Source of the DNA: Clostridium sp. CX1
GTDB taxonomy: Bacteria > Bacillota > Clostridia > Clostridiales > Clostridiaceae
Direction: 5' to 3'
Assembly (NCBI RefSeq): GCF_025398335.1
Contig: NZ_JAODOO010000018.1
Span: forward strand, 22,729-86,728
DNA length: 64,000 nucleotides
The notes below the pieces were generated by a model that was not told where the DNA came from, did not search any database, and saw only the letters and a list, made by a program, of their open reading frames with translations. Shown piece after piece: positions 18,907-28,808 of this stretch. How positions within the stretch are numbered: the stretch's first letter is position 1; every line of letters starts with the position of its first letter. Both the position numbers and the translations under genes were made by a program.

Positions 18907-19591
18907 AGAAAGTGACATAAAATTTGTGGCTCATCTAGACCTTATGAGAACAATACAAAGAATGATGAAAAGGTCAGGCCTTCCTGTAGAATATTCTAAA
19001 GGATTTAATCCACATATAAATTTATCCCTAGCCCAACCACTAGCTGTAGGTGTATACTCATCTGGTGATTATATGGATGCATACTTTGAAGAAGAAATAG
19101 ATGAAAATATAATAATTGAAAAGTTAAATGAAAGTGCTCCTATGGGAATAAAAGTTTTAGAGGCTAAAAAAATAATAGATGAGCAAAATAAAAAAGTATT
19201 TAAGTCTATGGCAGCAATTGATGCTGCAAAGTATAGAATAAAACTTAAATATAATGAAGTAAGTTATCTAAAAGAAGATATAGAAAAATTGTTAAATAGC
19301 AATGAATGGGTTATTTTAAAGAAAAGCAAAAGTGGTGAAGGCGAAGTAAATATTAAGCCTATGGTTAAAGAGTTTAACTATACTACTACGGATAATATCT
19401 TAACTGTTAATACTGTAGTTGCTTGCGGCAGCAGAGAGAATTTATCTGCGGAACTTCTAGCTAAGTTTATTCAGGAAAATACTAGAGAAGCAAATAAAGA
19501 AGCCTTTGTTAATATAAAAAGAGAAGAGATGTATGCAAAGGTAGGAAAAAAATTAGTTCCGCTTTATAAATATGCAGAAATGATCAGATAG
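18875..19591 (+). CDS. TIGR03936/DUF2344 radical SAM-associated protein
   Basis: The N-terminus HYLIKFSKESDIKFVAHLDLMRTIQRMMKRSGLPVEYS is the family signature, followed by GFNPHINLSLAQPLAVG. The gene overlaps its upstream neighbour by about 30 bases in another frame, so translation is probably coupled. The start is either TTG 18875 or GTG 18881; GAAGGGAAG upstream fits either. It is the usual partner of the preceding radical SAM protein; its function is unknown. Confidence 0.82.
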   Translation: MKVHYLIKFSKESDIKFVAHLDLMRTIQRMMKRSGLPVEYSKGFNPHINLSLAQPLAVGVYSSGDYMDAYFEEEIDENIIIEKLNESAPMGIKVLEAKKIIDEQNKKVFKSMAAIDAAKYRIKLKYNEVSYLKEDIEKLLNSNEWVILKKSKSGEGEVNIKPMVKEFNYTTTDNILTVNTVVACGSRENLSAELLAKFIQENTREANKEAFVNIKREEMYAKVGKKLVPLYKYAEMIR

Positions 19592-19600
19592 TAAGTTTAG

Positions 19601-19636
19601 AAATGGGAATGTAGGGATTTTCTATCATTCCCATTT
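19601..19636. repeat. Short palindrome with GGGAAT core
   Basis: AAATGGGAATG (19601-19611) pairs with CATTCCCATTT (19626-19636). It lies between the DUF2344 gene and the RNase G gene and belongs to the same loose repeat family as 11441-11545. It may also weaken read-through. Confidence 0.5.
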
Positions 19637-19660
19637 CCTATTTAAAAGGGTGGTGACATA

Positions 19661-21115
19661 ATGAGAGAGATATTCATAGAAAGGCAAAAGGAACTGCTAA
19701 GAATTGCTATTAAAGAAAAGGATAAACTTAAGGAATGTCTTATAGAAGAGGAAACAGGAGAACCATATCCCGGTGAGATATATAAGGGAATTGTAAAGAA
19801 TATTGTACCAGCTATAAAGTCTGCTTTTATAGATATAGGGCATAAAAAGAACGTATATATGTACTTAGATAATAAGTTCAAAAACACTAATATTAAAAAG
19901 GGAGAGGAACTACTGCTTCAGGTGATCAAAGAAGACCTAGGAAGTAAAGGTGCAAAGGTTACTAATGCTATAAGTATTCCAGGAAGATATTGCGTTTTAC
20001 TTACCCTAAGCAAAGATATAAGTTTTTCGAAAAAAATAGATGATAAGGCTCAAAAAGAATTTATCAGCAGCAATATAAGAAAGCCTAAGGATATAGGTAT
20101 TATGGTAAGAACAAATGCTGTAAATGTTTCTATAGATATCATAAATCAAGAAATAGATAGCCTCTATAGTTTGTACCTAGAAATGCGTAATAAGGGGTCC
20201 TATTCTATAAAGCCTGGCCTTTTGTTTGATGCAGGAGGTATTCTTGGAAGAGTATTGAGAGATAGAATAAACGAAACTAATAATAAAATATATGTAGACA
20301 CAGAAGAAGATTACAACTATGTAAAAAAGTTTTCGGAGGGCATACCAGATATAAAAGTAAATATAAAGCTGCATGAGGAAGCTAGAAGCCTTTTTAACTA
20401 CTATGGTATTGAAAGAGAAATACTAAGTTTAAGAAACAATAAGGTGGTTCTAAATTGCGGTGGGTACATAGTTATAGATAAGACAGAGGCTATGTATGTT
20501 GTAGATGTTAACTCAGGAAAAAACGTTAAAAGTAATTCCATTGAAAAAACAACTTATATCACAAATTATCAGGCAGCAGAAGAAATAGTAAGGCAAATAA
20601 GGCTAAGAAATCTAAGTGGTATTATAGTAATAGACTTTATAGATATGGATAATGATGAAAACAAAGAAAAAGTAATGGAAAAATTAAAAAAAGGTTTTGA
20701 AGATGATAAAAATAAAACTATAATATACCCTTTTACAGAATTAAACTTAATTCAGATTGCCCGAAGAAGATCAGGAAAGTCTATATATGAATACATAGAG
20801 GAAAATTGTGAATGTTGCTCTGGAAGAGGGAAAAGAATGAAATTATCCTATATAGCTATGCTTATAAGAAACGAAATAATAAGGATAGATGAACAAAGGG
20901 ATATAAAGAATATACATATAGAAATTGATGAGTCCTATAAAAAAGACATAGAAGGGGATATACTTAGTTTTATTACCAATATAGACTCACTAGATAAGAC
21001 AATATATATCACCTATGTAAATAACGAAAACTTTAAAGTAGAGCCCCTTATTTTTATTAATCAAATAGAAAATTTGCAGAATTTTAAGGTTTATCCTATA
21101 AGTAGCAAGAGTTAA
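19661..21115 (+). CDS. rng: Ribonuclease G/E family endoribonuclease
   Basis: An S1-type RNA-binding segment (about residues 36-110) precedes the DNase I-like catalytic region with VVDVNSGKN and IVIDFIDMD, whose Asp residues bind magnesium. The zinc-link CECCSGRGK sits near residue 385. At 484 residues it matches RNase G, lacking the long C-terminal scaffold of RNase E. GGGTGGTGACATA precedes the ATG. It would act in rRNA processing and mRNA decay. Confidence 0.93.
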   Translation: MREIFIERQKELLRIAIKEKDKLKECLIEEETGEPYPGEIYKGIVKNIVPAIKSAFIDIGHKKNVYMYLDNKFKNTNIKKGEELLLQVIKEDLGSKGAKVTNAISIPGRYCVLLTLSKDISFSKKIDDKAQKEFISSNIRKPKDIGIMVRTNAVNVSIDIINQEIDSLYSLYLEMRNKGSYSIKPGLLFDAGGILGRVLRDRINETNNKIYVDTEEDYNYVKKFSEGIPDIKVNIKLHEEARSLFNYYGIEREILSLRNNKVVLNCGGYIVIDKTEAMYVVDVNSGKNVKSNSIEKTTYITNYQAAEEIVRQIRLRNLSGIIVIDFIDMDNDENKEKVMEKLKKGFEDDKNKTIIYPFTELNLIQIARRRSGKSIYEYIEENCECCSGRGKRMKLSYIAMLIRNEIIRIDEQRDIKNIHIEIDESYKKDIEGDILSFITNIDSLDKTIYITYVNNENFKVEPLIFINQIENLQNFKVYPISSKS

Positions 21116-21135
21116 AATCAATGGATAAAAAATAC

Positions 21136-21164
21136 TTTACAAACCTATGCATATATGATAGAAT
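21136..21164 (+). promoter_or_regulatory. Sigma-A-type promoter for rplU
   Basis: TTTACA (21136-21141) and TAGAAT (21159-21164) are separated by 17 bp. The transcript would start near 21171, about 100 bases before rplU. Confidence 0.7.
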
Positions 21165-21170
21165 GGCTTT

Positions 21171-21270
21171 TGTAGACCGCACAGAAGAGGTTATTAAATC
21201 ATAACAATAAATTTTATATTTATCTTTATGTACCTTGGATGGCGAGACCGTATAGAGGAGGTGTATTTTA
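21171..21270 (+). promoter_or_regulatory. 5' leader of the rplU operon, likely L21 leader
   Basis: About 100 untranslated bases separate the promoter from rplU. The end reads TACCTTGGATGGCGAGACCG, then the ribosome binding site GAGGAGGTG. Autoregulatory L21 leaders are known at this place in Firmicutes; I assign it by position and could not check the fold against the family model. Confidence 0.55.
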
Positions 21271-21585
21271 ATGTACGCAGTTGTAGTTACTGGAGGAAAG
21301 CAATACAGAGTTACAGAAGGAGACGTAGTATACGTTGAAAAACTTAACGCTGAAGTAGATTCAACAGTTGAACTTGACAATGTTCTTGTAGTAAGCAAGG
21401 ATAATGGAGAGGTAGTTGTTGGAAAGCCTGTAGTTGAAGGAGCTAAAGTTACAGCTAAGGTTCTATCTCAAGGAAAGAATAAGAAAGTTATAGTTTTCAA
21501 GTACAAGAGAAAGAAAGACTACAGAAGAAAGCAAGGACACAGACAACCTTACACTAAGCTTCAAATTGAAACAATTAATGCATAG
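21271..21585 (+). CDS. rplU: Ribosomal protein bL21
   Basis: The 104-residue protein starts [18 protein letters not shown] and ends with [21 protein letters not shown], both diagnostic of bL21. It leads the rplU-prp-rpmA operon. GAGGAGGTG precedes the ATG. Confidence 0.98.
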   Translation: MYAVVVTGGKQYRVTEGDVVYVEKLNAEVDSTVELDNVLVVSKDNGEVVVGKPVVEGAKVTAKVLSQGKNKKVIVFKYKRKKDYRRKQGHRQPYTKLQIETINA

Positions 21586-21587
21586 TT

Positions 21588-21914
21588 ATGGTCGATGTAG
21601 TTTTTAGCAAGAAGGCCTGTGGCCTAGTTTCTGTTAGTCTGAAAGGACATGCGGAGTCAGTAGATGAAGGATACGATTTGGTATGCAGTGCTGTTTCTGC
21701 CATATCTCAGACTATGTTAATTGGCATACTTGAGGTTTTAAAATTTCAAGTTGATTATTCTATAGATGATGGATTTTTAAGTTTTTCACTAGAAAACTTA
21801 TCACATAAGAATATAAAAGATTGTCAGGTACTTATGGAGACTATGTTACTTGGTTTGAAAAGTGTAGAAACAAGTTACGGTGAATATATAAATGTAAAGG
21901 TAGAGGAGGTGTAG
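21588..21914 (+). CDS. prp: Ribosomal-processing cysteine protease Prp
   Basis: The 108-residue protein contains GHAESVDEGYDLVCSAVSAISQT. The catalytic His (about residue 21) and Cys (about 33) are both in place. Prp removes the N-terminal extension of L27, encoded 4 bases downstream with the matching cleavage sequence. It starts 3 bases after rplU. Confidence 0.93.
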   Translation: MVDVVFSKKACGLVSVSLKGHAESVDEGYDLVCSAVSAISQTMLIGILEVLKFQVDYSIDDGFLSFSLENLSHKNIKDCQVLMETMLLGLKSVETSYGEYINVKVEEV

Positions 21915-21917
21915 TAC

Positions 21918-22220
21918 ATGTTAGTTATGAACCTTCAGTTATTTGCTCACAAAAAAGGGGTAGGTAGCTCAAGAAACGGTAGAGACAGTGAATCTAAAAG
22001 ACTTGGAACTAAATGTGCTGATGGTCAATTTGTTTTAGCTGGAAACATACTAGTTAGACAAAGAGGAACAAGAATACATCCAGGAAATAACGTTGGAAAA
22101 GGCTCAGACGATACTCTTTTCGCTAAGATTGACGGAGTAGTTAAATACGAAAGAGTAGGAAGAGACAAGAAAAAAGCTAGCGTATACCCAGTTGATGTAG
22201 AACAAGTAGTAGCAGAATAA
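21918..22220 (+). CDS. rpmA: Ribosomal protein bL27 with cleavable N-terminal extension
   Basis: The N-terminus [23 protein letters not shown] includes the Prp cleavage motif NLQLF before AHKKG, as in other Firmicutes. Mature L27 would begin at Ala11. The ATG at 21918 has AGGAGG eight bases upstream; a second Met lies three codons in. Confidence 0.97.
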   Translation: MLVMNLQLFAHKKGVGSSRNGRDSESKRLGTKCADGQFVLAGNILVRQRGTRIHPGNNVGKGSDDTLFAKIDGVVKYERVGRDKKKASVYPVDVEQVVAE

Positions 22221-22225
22221 TAATA

Positions 22226-22253
22226 AAAGCACCCTGATGAAGGGTGCTTTTTT
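22226..22253 (+). terminator. Rho-independent terminator after rpmA
   Basis: AAAGCACCCT (22226-22235) pairs with AGGGTGCTTT (22241-22250) and is followed by more T. It separates the ribosomal operon from obgE. Confidence 0.88.
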
Positions 22254-22283
22254 AAAACCTAAAAATATGGGTAAAATATTTAA

Positions 22284-23576
<1,293 letters not shown>

Positions 23577-23593
23577 TTTGGAGGGTAATTTAT

Positions 23594-23887
23594 ATGATTA
23601 CGAGTAAACAGAGAAGTTATTTAAGGTCTCTTGCAAACACAATGAGCCCTATATTTCAGATAGGTAAGGAAGGCATAGAAGAAAACTTTATTAAGCAAGT
23701 AGATAGTGCCTTAGAAGCAAGAGAATTAATAAAAATATCAGTACTAAATAATAGCGATTATGGTGCAAGGGAAGCTTCAGATGAGCTTTGCCAAGAGTTA
23801 GGCTGCGAAGGAGTTCAGTCTATAGGTAGTAAAATTGTACTTTATAGAAAATCTAAGAAAAATCCTAAAATAGAACTACCAAAGTAA
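23594..23887 (+). CDS. yhbY: YhbY-family CRM-domain RNA-binding protein
   Basis: The 97-residue protein is a single CRM domain: LRSLANTMSPIFQIGKEGI near the start and the family SKIVLYRKSKKNP near the end. YhbY associates with pre-50S particles. It starts 17 bases after obgE and follows GGAGGGTAATTT. Confidence 0.92.
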   Translation: MITSKQRSYLRSLANTMSPIFQIGKEGIEENFIKQVDSALEARELIKISVLNNSDYGAREASDELCQELGCEGVQSIGSKIVLYRKSKKNPKIELPK

Positions 23888-23890
23888 AAT

Positions 23891-23985
23891 TAATAGTTAT
23901 TAGTTAATAATTAAGAAGATTTTCCTCATGCTTTTGGAACAGTAAAAACAAAATCTTAATTATTAGCTCTTAACTTATTAACTAA
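23891..23985. repeat. AT-rich intergenic inverted repeat
   Basis: TTAGTTAATAATTAAGA in the left arm is mirrored by TCTTAATTATTA and TTAACTAA in the right arm, around a central unpaired segment. It fills the yhbY-nadD gap. Its sequence differs from the GGGAAT palindromes. Confidence 0.45.
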
Positions 23986-24000
23986 AAAGGTGGGATAGGT

Positions 24001-24609
24001 ATGATTAAAAAAGCTATTTTTGGTGGCACCTTTGATCCTATTCATAATGGCCATTTACATATTGCCTATGAGGCGCTTTATAAGCTAGAATTAGAAAAAA
24101 TTATATTCATGCCATCAGGAACACCGCCTCATAAGCTTGGAAAAGATATAACTAATTCTTATTTTAGGTATGAAATGGTGAAGATAGCTACTAGGGGAGA
24201 AAAATGTTTCCAGGTAAGTGATTATGAGATGAATAAATCTAGTTTAAGCTATACTTATCAAACATTAAAATATTTTAATACCATTGAAAAGAATACAGAA
24301 TGGTACTTTTTAACTGGTGTTGATTGTCTTATGGATATTGAAAAGTGGAAAAATACTGAAGAAATTTTTCAGCTTTGTAAACTAATTGTTTTCAATAGAC
24401 CTGGCTATACTATAAGGAATATACAGGAACAAAAAGATAAACTGGAGAAGAAGTACCTTAACAAAATCTACTTTTTAGATATTCCTTTGCTAGATATATC
24501 TTCTACAGATATAAGAAATAAAATAGTAGAAGGAAAAAATGTAAGTTATCTTTTACCTGAAAATGTTTATAATATTATTAAGGAACTCAATCTTTATAAA
24601 AAGAGTTAA
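24001..24609 (+). CDS. nadD: Nicotinate-mononucleotide adenylyltransferase
   Basis: [12 protein letters not shown] (about residues 8-19) is the nucleotide-binding HxGH-type motif, and SSTDIRNKI (about 181-189) is the second family motif. It makes deamido-NAD from NaMN and ATP. Length (202) is normal. AAAGGTGGGATAGGT precedes the ATG. yqeK follows, as in many Firmicutes. Confidence 0.95.
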   Translation: MIKKAIFGGTFDPIHNGHLHIAYEALYKLELEKIIFMPSGTPPHKLGKDITNSYFRYEMVKIATRGEKCFQVSDYEMNKSSLSYTYQTLKYFNTIEKNTEWYFLTGVDCLMDIEKWKNTEEIFQLCKLIVFNRPGYTIRNIQEQKDKLEKKYLNKIYFLDIPLLDISSTDIRNKIVEGKNVSYLLPENVYNIIKELNLYKKS

Positions 24610-24636
24610 CTATTTATTGTTTTGGAGTGATTAGGG

Positions 24637-25209
24637 ATGTGGAGCGAGGAACAAATAAAAAATTATTTAAAACAAAATCTTAGAACTAAAAGATATGAGC
24701 ATGTACTAGGAGTAAGAGATACTGCTATTAAACTTGCAGAGCACTACAAGGAAGATACTGAAAAGGCAAGATTTGCAGCACTTATACATGATTGTGCGAA
24801 AAATATGAGTGATGATCAGATTATTTCAATAGTTAAAAAACATAAAATAGAAATTGATGACATAAGTAAAATTAGTCCACAACTGCTTCATGGAACAGTG
24901 GCGGCTATAATGGCGAAGGAAGATATGGGAATTAAGGATGAAGACGTATTAAATGCTGTAACTTATCATACTACAGGAAGAAAAAATATGAGCCTTCTTG
25001 AGAAGATAATATATATAGCAGACTATATAGAACCATCTAGAAATTTTCAAGGTGTAGAGGAATTAAGAAAGGCTGCTTTTGAAGACTTAGATAAGGCTTT
25101 ATTAAAGGCTTTTGATAATACTATAAAGTTTGTTGTTGAAAGAGGGCAGCTTTTGCATATAAATACAATAGAAGGACGAAATCACTTGCTTTCAAAAAAT
25201 CGCCGATAG
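24637..25209 (+). CDS. yqeK: HD-domain diadenosine tetraphosphatase YqeK
   Basis: RYEHVLGVRDTA, LIHDCAKNM (HD motif, about residues 51-52), LLHGTVAA and YHTTGRKNMSLLEKIIYIADYIEPSR are the metal-site segments of YqeK. The family hydrolyses Ap4A symmetrically. It lies 28 bases after nadD, the usual partner. The rsfS gene that often follows is not present here. Confidence 0.9.
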   Translation: MWSEEQIKNYLKQNLRTKRYEHVLGVRDTAIKLAEHYKEDTEKARFAALIHDCAKNMSDDQIISIVKKHKIEIDDISKISPQLLHGTVAAIMAKEDMGIKDEDVLNAVTYHTTGRKNMSLLEKIIYIADYIEPSRNFQGVEELRKAAFEDLDKALLKAFDNTIKFVVERGQLLHINTIEGRNHLLSKNRR

Positions 25210-25259
25210 TAATTGAAAACTAGAAAAAGATAATTTAATATTAAGAATATAGAATTAAT

Positions 25260-25289
25260 TTAACATAACACCAAAAATTTTGGTATAAT
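25260..25289 (+). promoter_or_regulatory. Promoter and leader hairpin for ridA
   Basis: TTAACA (25260-25265) and TATAAT (25284-25289) are 18 bp apart. The spacer contains the small palindrome CCAAAAATTTTGG. In the leader, AGTGGTAAA is followed by TCG and TTTACCGCT, a 9-bp hairpin just before the ribosome binding site. Confidence 0.6.
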
Positions 25290-25361
25290 GGTATTGCTGA
25301 AAAATTTTATTAAAAAGTGGTAAATCGTTTACCGCTTGAATATGTAGGAGGGTTTTAAACT

Positions 25362-25742
25362 ATGGAAAAGCAAATAATAAGCACAGCAAAAGCACCAGCA
25401 GCACTTGGACCTTATTCACAAGCTGTTAAGGTTGGAAACTTTGTATTTACATCAGGTCAAATTCCACTAGATCCAGCTACAGGAGAATTAGTTTCAGGAG
25501 ATGTTAAGAAAGCTGCTGAAAGATCATTAGAAAACATAAAGGCAATACTTGAAGAGGCAGGTACATCTTTAGATAAAGTTGTAAAAACAACTGTATTTGT
25601 AAAAGATATGGGTGACTTTGCTGCAGTTAACGAAGTTTATGCAAAATACTTTGACAAAGATATGCCAGCAAGATCATGTGTACAGGTAATTCTTCCAAAA
25701 GATGCTTTAGTTGAAATAGAAGTAATAGCATTAGCTGAGTAA
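25362..25742 (+). CDS. ridA: RidA-family enamine/imine deaminase
   Basis: The 126-residue protein has the RidA signatures [28 protein letters not shown] and [22 protein letters not shown], including the conserved Arg of the active site. It hydrolyses reactive 2-aminoacrylate. It forms its own unit with promoter and terminator. TAGGAGGG precedes the ATG. Confidence 0.95.
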   Translation: MEKQIISTAKAPAALGPYSQAVKVGNFVFTSGQIPLDPATGELVSGDVKKAAERSLENIKAILEEAGTSLDKVVKTTVFVKDMGDFAAVNEVYAKYFDKDMPARSCVQVILPKDALVEIEVIALAE

Positions 25743-25749
25743 TAGAACA

Positions 25750-25792
25750 TATATAAAAGAGTGAACTGATAAAAGGTTCACTCTTTTATATA
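25750..25792. terminator. Strong terminator after ridA
   Basis: A 17-bp perfect stem runs from TATATAAAAGAGTGAAC (25750-25766) to GTTCACTCTTTTATATA (25776-25792). Confidence 0.88.
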
Positions 25793-25849
25793 GGATAAAT
25801 ATAACAGGGTATATCACTGTTATAAGATTATTTATAGAGGGAGTAGACT

Positions 25850-26749
25850 ATGGAAAACAAACTTGTATTTAAAGTTGAAAAGCACCAAGATGGAAAAAAG
25901 CTCAGAGAATATTTAAAGCTTGAAAAAAATCTTTCTAGTAGACTTATAAAAGGTGCTGCTATGGGAAAGAGAATTACTGTAAACGGCAATGTGGTTAAAC
26001 TCAATTATGTAGTTAAAGAAAATGATGAAGTTGCCTTTGATTTAGTCAAGGAGGAAAGCCAAAATATTGAACCGGAAAAGATTGATATAAAAGTAGTTTA
26101 TGAAGATAAGGATTTAATAGTAGTAAATAAACAGCCAGGAATTGTAGTTCATCCAACAAAAAGTTATCCTACAGGAACCTTAGCTAATGGGTTATTATAT
26201 TACTTTAAAGAAAAAGGTGAAAATTGCATAGTAAGACTGGTAAGTAGATTAGATATGGATACCTCAGGACTAATTATAATTGCTAAGAACCAATTTTCAC
26301 ATATGGCGTTAGCAAGAGAAATGAGTAAAGAAAGCTTTGAGAAAAGTTATCTAGCGGTGGTACATGGCAATTTAACGGAAAAGGAAGGCACTATCAATCT
26401 CCCTATCTACAGAACTGGTGGAGATAGCATAAAGAGAATAGTTGATGAGAGAGGACAGGAGAGCATAACTCACTTCAAGGTTGTAGAGAGTTTTAATGGT
26501 GGGGATTTAGTGAAGCTAACATTGGAAACTGGTAGAACTCATCAGATAAGGGTACATTTAACCCATTTAGGTCACCCGCTGTATGGAGATTCCTTATACG
26601 GCATAGATGATGATAAGGAATATATTGAAAGGCAAGCTTTGCATGCTTATAGACTTAAGTTTCCTCATCCTAGAACAGGAGAAAATATAGAATTAGAAAC
26701 ATCTATTCCTGAAGATATGGAAAAACTAATAGAAAAAATAAAGAGATGA
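25850..26749 (+). CDS. RluA/RluD-family 23S rRNA pseudouridine synthase
   Basis: An S4-like N-terminal domain (about residues 12-75) precedes the catalytic domain. The signature VSRLDMDTSGLIIIAKN holds the catalytic Asp, and LTLETGRTHQIRVHLTHLGHPLYGD is also diagnostic. The exact uridine target cannot be told from sequence. GAGGGAGTAGACT precedes the ATG. Its stop lies inside the stem of the following terminator. Confidence 0.93.
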   Translation: MENKLVFKVEKHQDGKKLREYLKLEKNLSSRLIKGAAMGKRITVNGNVVKLNYVVKENDEVAFDLVKEESQNIEPEKIDIKVVYEDKDLIVVNKQPGIVVHPTKSYPTGTLANGLLYYFKEKGENCIVRLVSRLDMDTSGLIIIAKNQFSHMALAREMSKESFEKSYLAVVHGNLTEKEGTINLPIYRTGGDSIKRIVDERGQESITHFKVVESFNGGDLVKLTLETGRTHQIRVHLTHLGHPLYGDSLYGIDDDKEYIERQALHAYRLKFPHPRTGENIELETSIPEDMEKLIEKIKR

Positions 26750-26785
26750 TGACTTATTGACAATAAGGTCATCATCTCTTTATTT
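26740..26785. terminator. Terminator between convergent genes
   Basis: AAAGAGATGATGAC (26740-26753) pairs with GTCATCATCTCTTT (26768-26781), with an inner TTATTG/CAATAA stem after one bulge. T and A runs flank it, so it can serve both the pseudouridine synthase gene and the minus-strand carboxypeptidase gene. Confidence 0.85.
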
Positions 26786-26801
26786 TATATTCAGCTAGAT
26801 G

Positions 26802-28019
26802 TTATCTTCTAGAGTTCAACTTTCTTACGAAAAATAGGAGAGCAAGTACAGCAACTATGGATGCTGGAACTACATATTTGGTTTTTAAGTAGTTTTTATT
26901 TAAAACATTATCCTGAAAGACTTGTTTTAATTCATGATCATTGCCACTCATTAGCTTTAATGTACCAATATTTTTATTATTGTAAGTAATTGATGCATCT
27001 GCTATGGTCTCACCCTTTTTAAAATATTTGTTCCCTAGGCTTTTATCATTTAAAGTGCACTTAGGAATACCAGTACTGTCTTTTTCTTGAATATAATAAA
27101 AGTCTGAGGCAGCTAGTAGTGGAATTGTTAAACCTTCACTAGCATAATTGGTAATGAAATCTCCTTTTTTAAATAAAGGAGTAAGTTTAAAATTATTAAA
27201 TCCATAATTAAATAAAGATACTGCATCAGGGAAAAATGTCTTATTGTTGTCATGAACTAAAGCTACTATAAGTTTTTGGTCGCCTCTTGATGCTACTGAA
27301 ACATAGGAGTGCTGAGATTGAACGGTGTAGCCAGTTTTTCCTCCTTGGCAGCCTTCGTAATAATACATAGAAGACTTTTGTACTAATTTATTTTCATTCC
27401 ATAGAGGTCTTTCAGCGGAAGATTTGTTTGTAGGAGCTATCTTGTAAGAACTGGTAGTTGCAATCTTAGTGTATTCAGGATTTTTTGACAACTCTCTCAT
27501 TATAAGTGCCAAATCTTTTGCGGAAGTTTTATGTTTATCATGAAATAAACCACTAGGATTAATAAAATTAGTATTTTTAGCACCAAGTTCTAGAGCCCTT
27601 TTATTCATTTCTACTGCGAAATTATCTACGGAACCACTTATTTTTTCAGCTAGTGCCTCAGCACAGTCGTTGCCAGAGGCAAGGAGCAGTCCATAAAGAA
27701 GATCTCTTACCTTTATTTCTTCATCCTCGAAAAGATATATTTTACTTCCATCAGCTAATGGTGGTTTCTTTCCAACCTTCACAGTATCATCTAAATCTAA
27801 TCTTTCCAAAGTTAAAAGAGCAGTCATAAGTTTTGTTGTAGAAGCTGGTGGGTAAGCAGTATCAGGATTTTTAGCATATAAGAGCTCACCAGTTAAAGCA
27901 TCCATTAAAACTACACTGTCTGCAGAAACAGAAGGTGGATCTTCCTTTCCATAAACTGTATATGTAATACTTGAAAGCATAATTGTAAACGATATTATAA
28001 ACATTGTTAATTTTCTCAT
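26802..28019 (-). CDS. dacF: D-alanyl-D-alanine carboxypeptidase (DacF/PBP5 type)
   Basis: A signal peptide (about residues 1-24) is followed by the S11 peptidase domain with PPASTTKLM (active Ser in STTK), LLASGNDCAEAL (SGN) and GGKTGYT (KTG). A C-terminal membrane helix (about 380-399) then anchors it to the membrane. It trims stem peptides of peptidoglycan. The assignment to DacF rather than DacA or DacB is uncertain. GGAGGC precedes the ATG. It is one of the few minus-strand genes of the core region. Confidence 0.9.
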   Translation of the reverse strand: MRKLTMFIISFTIMLSSITYTVYGKEDPPSVSADSVVLMDALTGELLYAKNPDTAYPPASTTKLMTALLTLERLDLDDTVKVGKKPPLADGSKIYLFEDEEIKVRDLLYGLLLASGNDCAEALAEKISGSVDNFAVEMNKRALELGAKNTNFINPSGLFHDKHKTSAKDLALIMRELSKNPEYTKIATTSSYKIAPTNKSSAERPLWNENKLVQKSSMYYYEGCQGGKTGYTVQSQHSYVSVASRGDQKLIVALVHDNNKTFFPDAVSLFNYGFNNFKLTPLFKKGDFITNYASEGLTIPLLAASDFYYIQEKDSTGIPKCTLNDKSLGNKYFKKGETIADASITYNNKNIGTLKLMSGNDHELKQVFQDNVLNKNYLKTKYVVPASIVAVLALLFFVRKLNSRR

Positions 28020-28147
28020 TTTAGCCTCCTAAAGCGATACTAATCCTAATTATATCAAAAAACTTTCGTTTTTGCGACAGAATTTTAATAAAGCTGTCAA
28101 TAATTTAAGTTATAAGCAAGAAAACCATGATTTATTGGAGGATAATA

Positions 28148-28738
28148 ATGAGAGATAAGAAAAAAGTTATAGGTTCTATTGTTATTTTCACTATATTTTC
28201 ACTTTTTTTAGTATTAGGATATTTTTTATCAAGACCTTATAAAGAGGTAGATACTAAGGAAGTATTTAATGAAACCACAGTGGTAGAAAGTAAGGAGAGT
28301 AATATAACAGTGTATATAAATGGAGAAGTTAAAAATCCAGGAGTATATAAGCTTAAAAATGATAGTAGGGTAGAAGATTTGGTTAAAATCGCTGGAGGTT
28401 TTAACTCAGAGTCAGATAAAGATAAATTAAACTTAGCTAAAAAGCTAAAAGATGAGGATTATGTATATGTAGATAGAAAAAATCAAATAAAAGACTCTCA
28501 GACAGCTTCACAAAGTACTATTAATAAAGGAACAGGGCAAAATAGCAAAGTAGACATTAATACTGCAACTAAGGAGGAGTTGAAAACTATACCAGGCATA
28601 GGTGATGTTACTGCACAAAAAATATTAGACTATAGAGAGAAGAATGGCAGATTTTCCTCTATCGAAGATTTAAAAAATATAGATAGAATTGGAGATAAAA
28701 CTGTAGAAAACATGAAAGACAAAATAGATGTTAGATAG
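28148..28738 (+). CDS. comEA: ComEA-like helix-hairpin-helix DNA-binding protein
   Basis: A membrane anchor (about residues 8-27) is followed by a SLBB-type domain (ITVYINGEVKNPGVYKLKNDSRVEDLVKIAGGF), a polar linker and a C-terminal pair of helix-hairpin-helix motifs (DINTATKEELKTIPGIGDVTAQKILDYRE). This is the receptor layout for DNA uptake. No comEC is adjacent, so competence is not shown. ATG 28148 follows TTGGAGGATAATA. Confidence 0.85.
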   Translation: MRDKKKVIGSIVIFTIFSLFLVLGYFLSRPYKEVDTKEVFNETTVVESKESNITVYINGEVKNPGVYKLKNDSRVEDLVKIAGGFNSESDKDKLNLAKKLKDEDYVYVDRKNQIKDSQTASQSTINKGTGQNSKVDINTATKEELKTIPGIGDVTAQKILDYREKNGRFSSIEDLKNIDRIGDKTVENMKDKIDVR

Positions 28739-28808
28739 TTTCATTGTTTAAAAATTTAGTAAAGTATTATATAATAAAAATTGAAAAATTTCGACTGGAG
28801 GTGTCGTT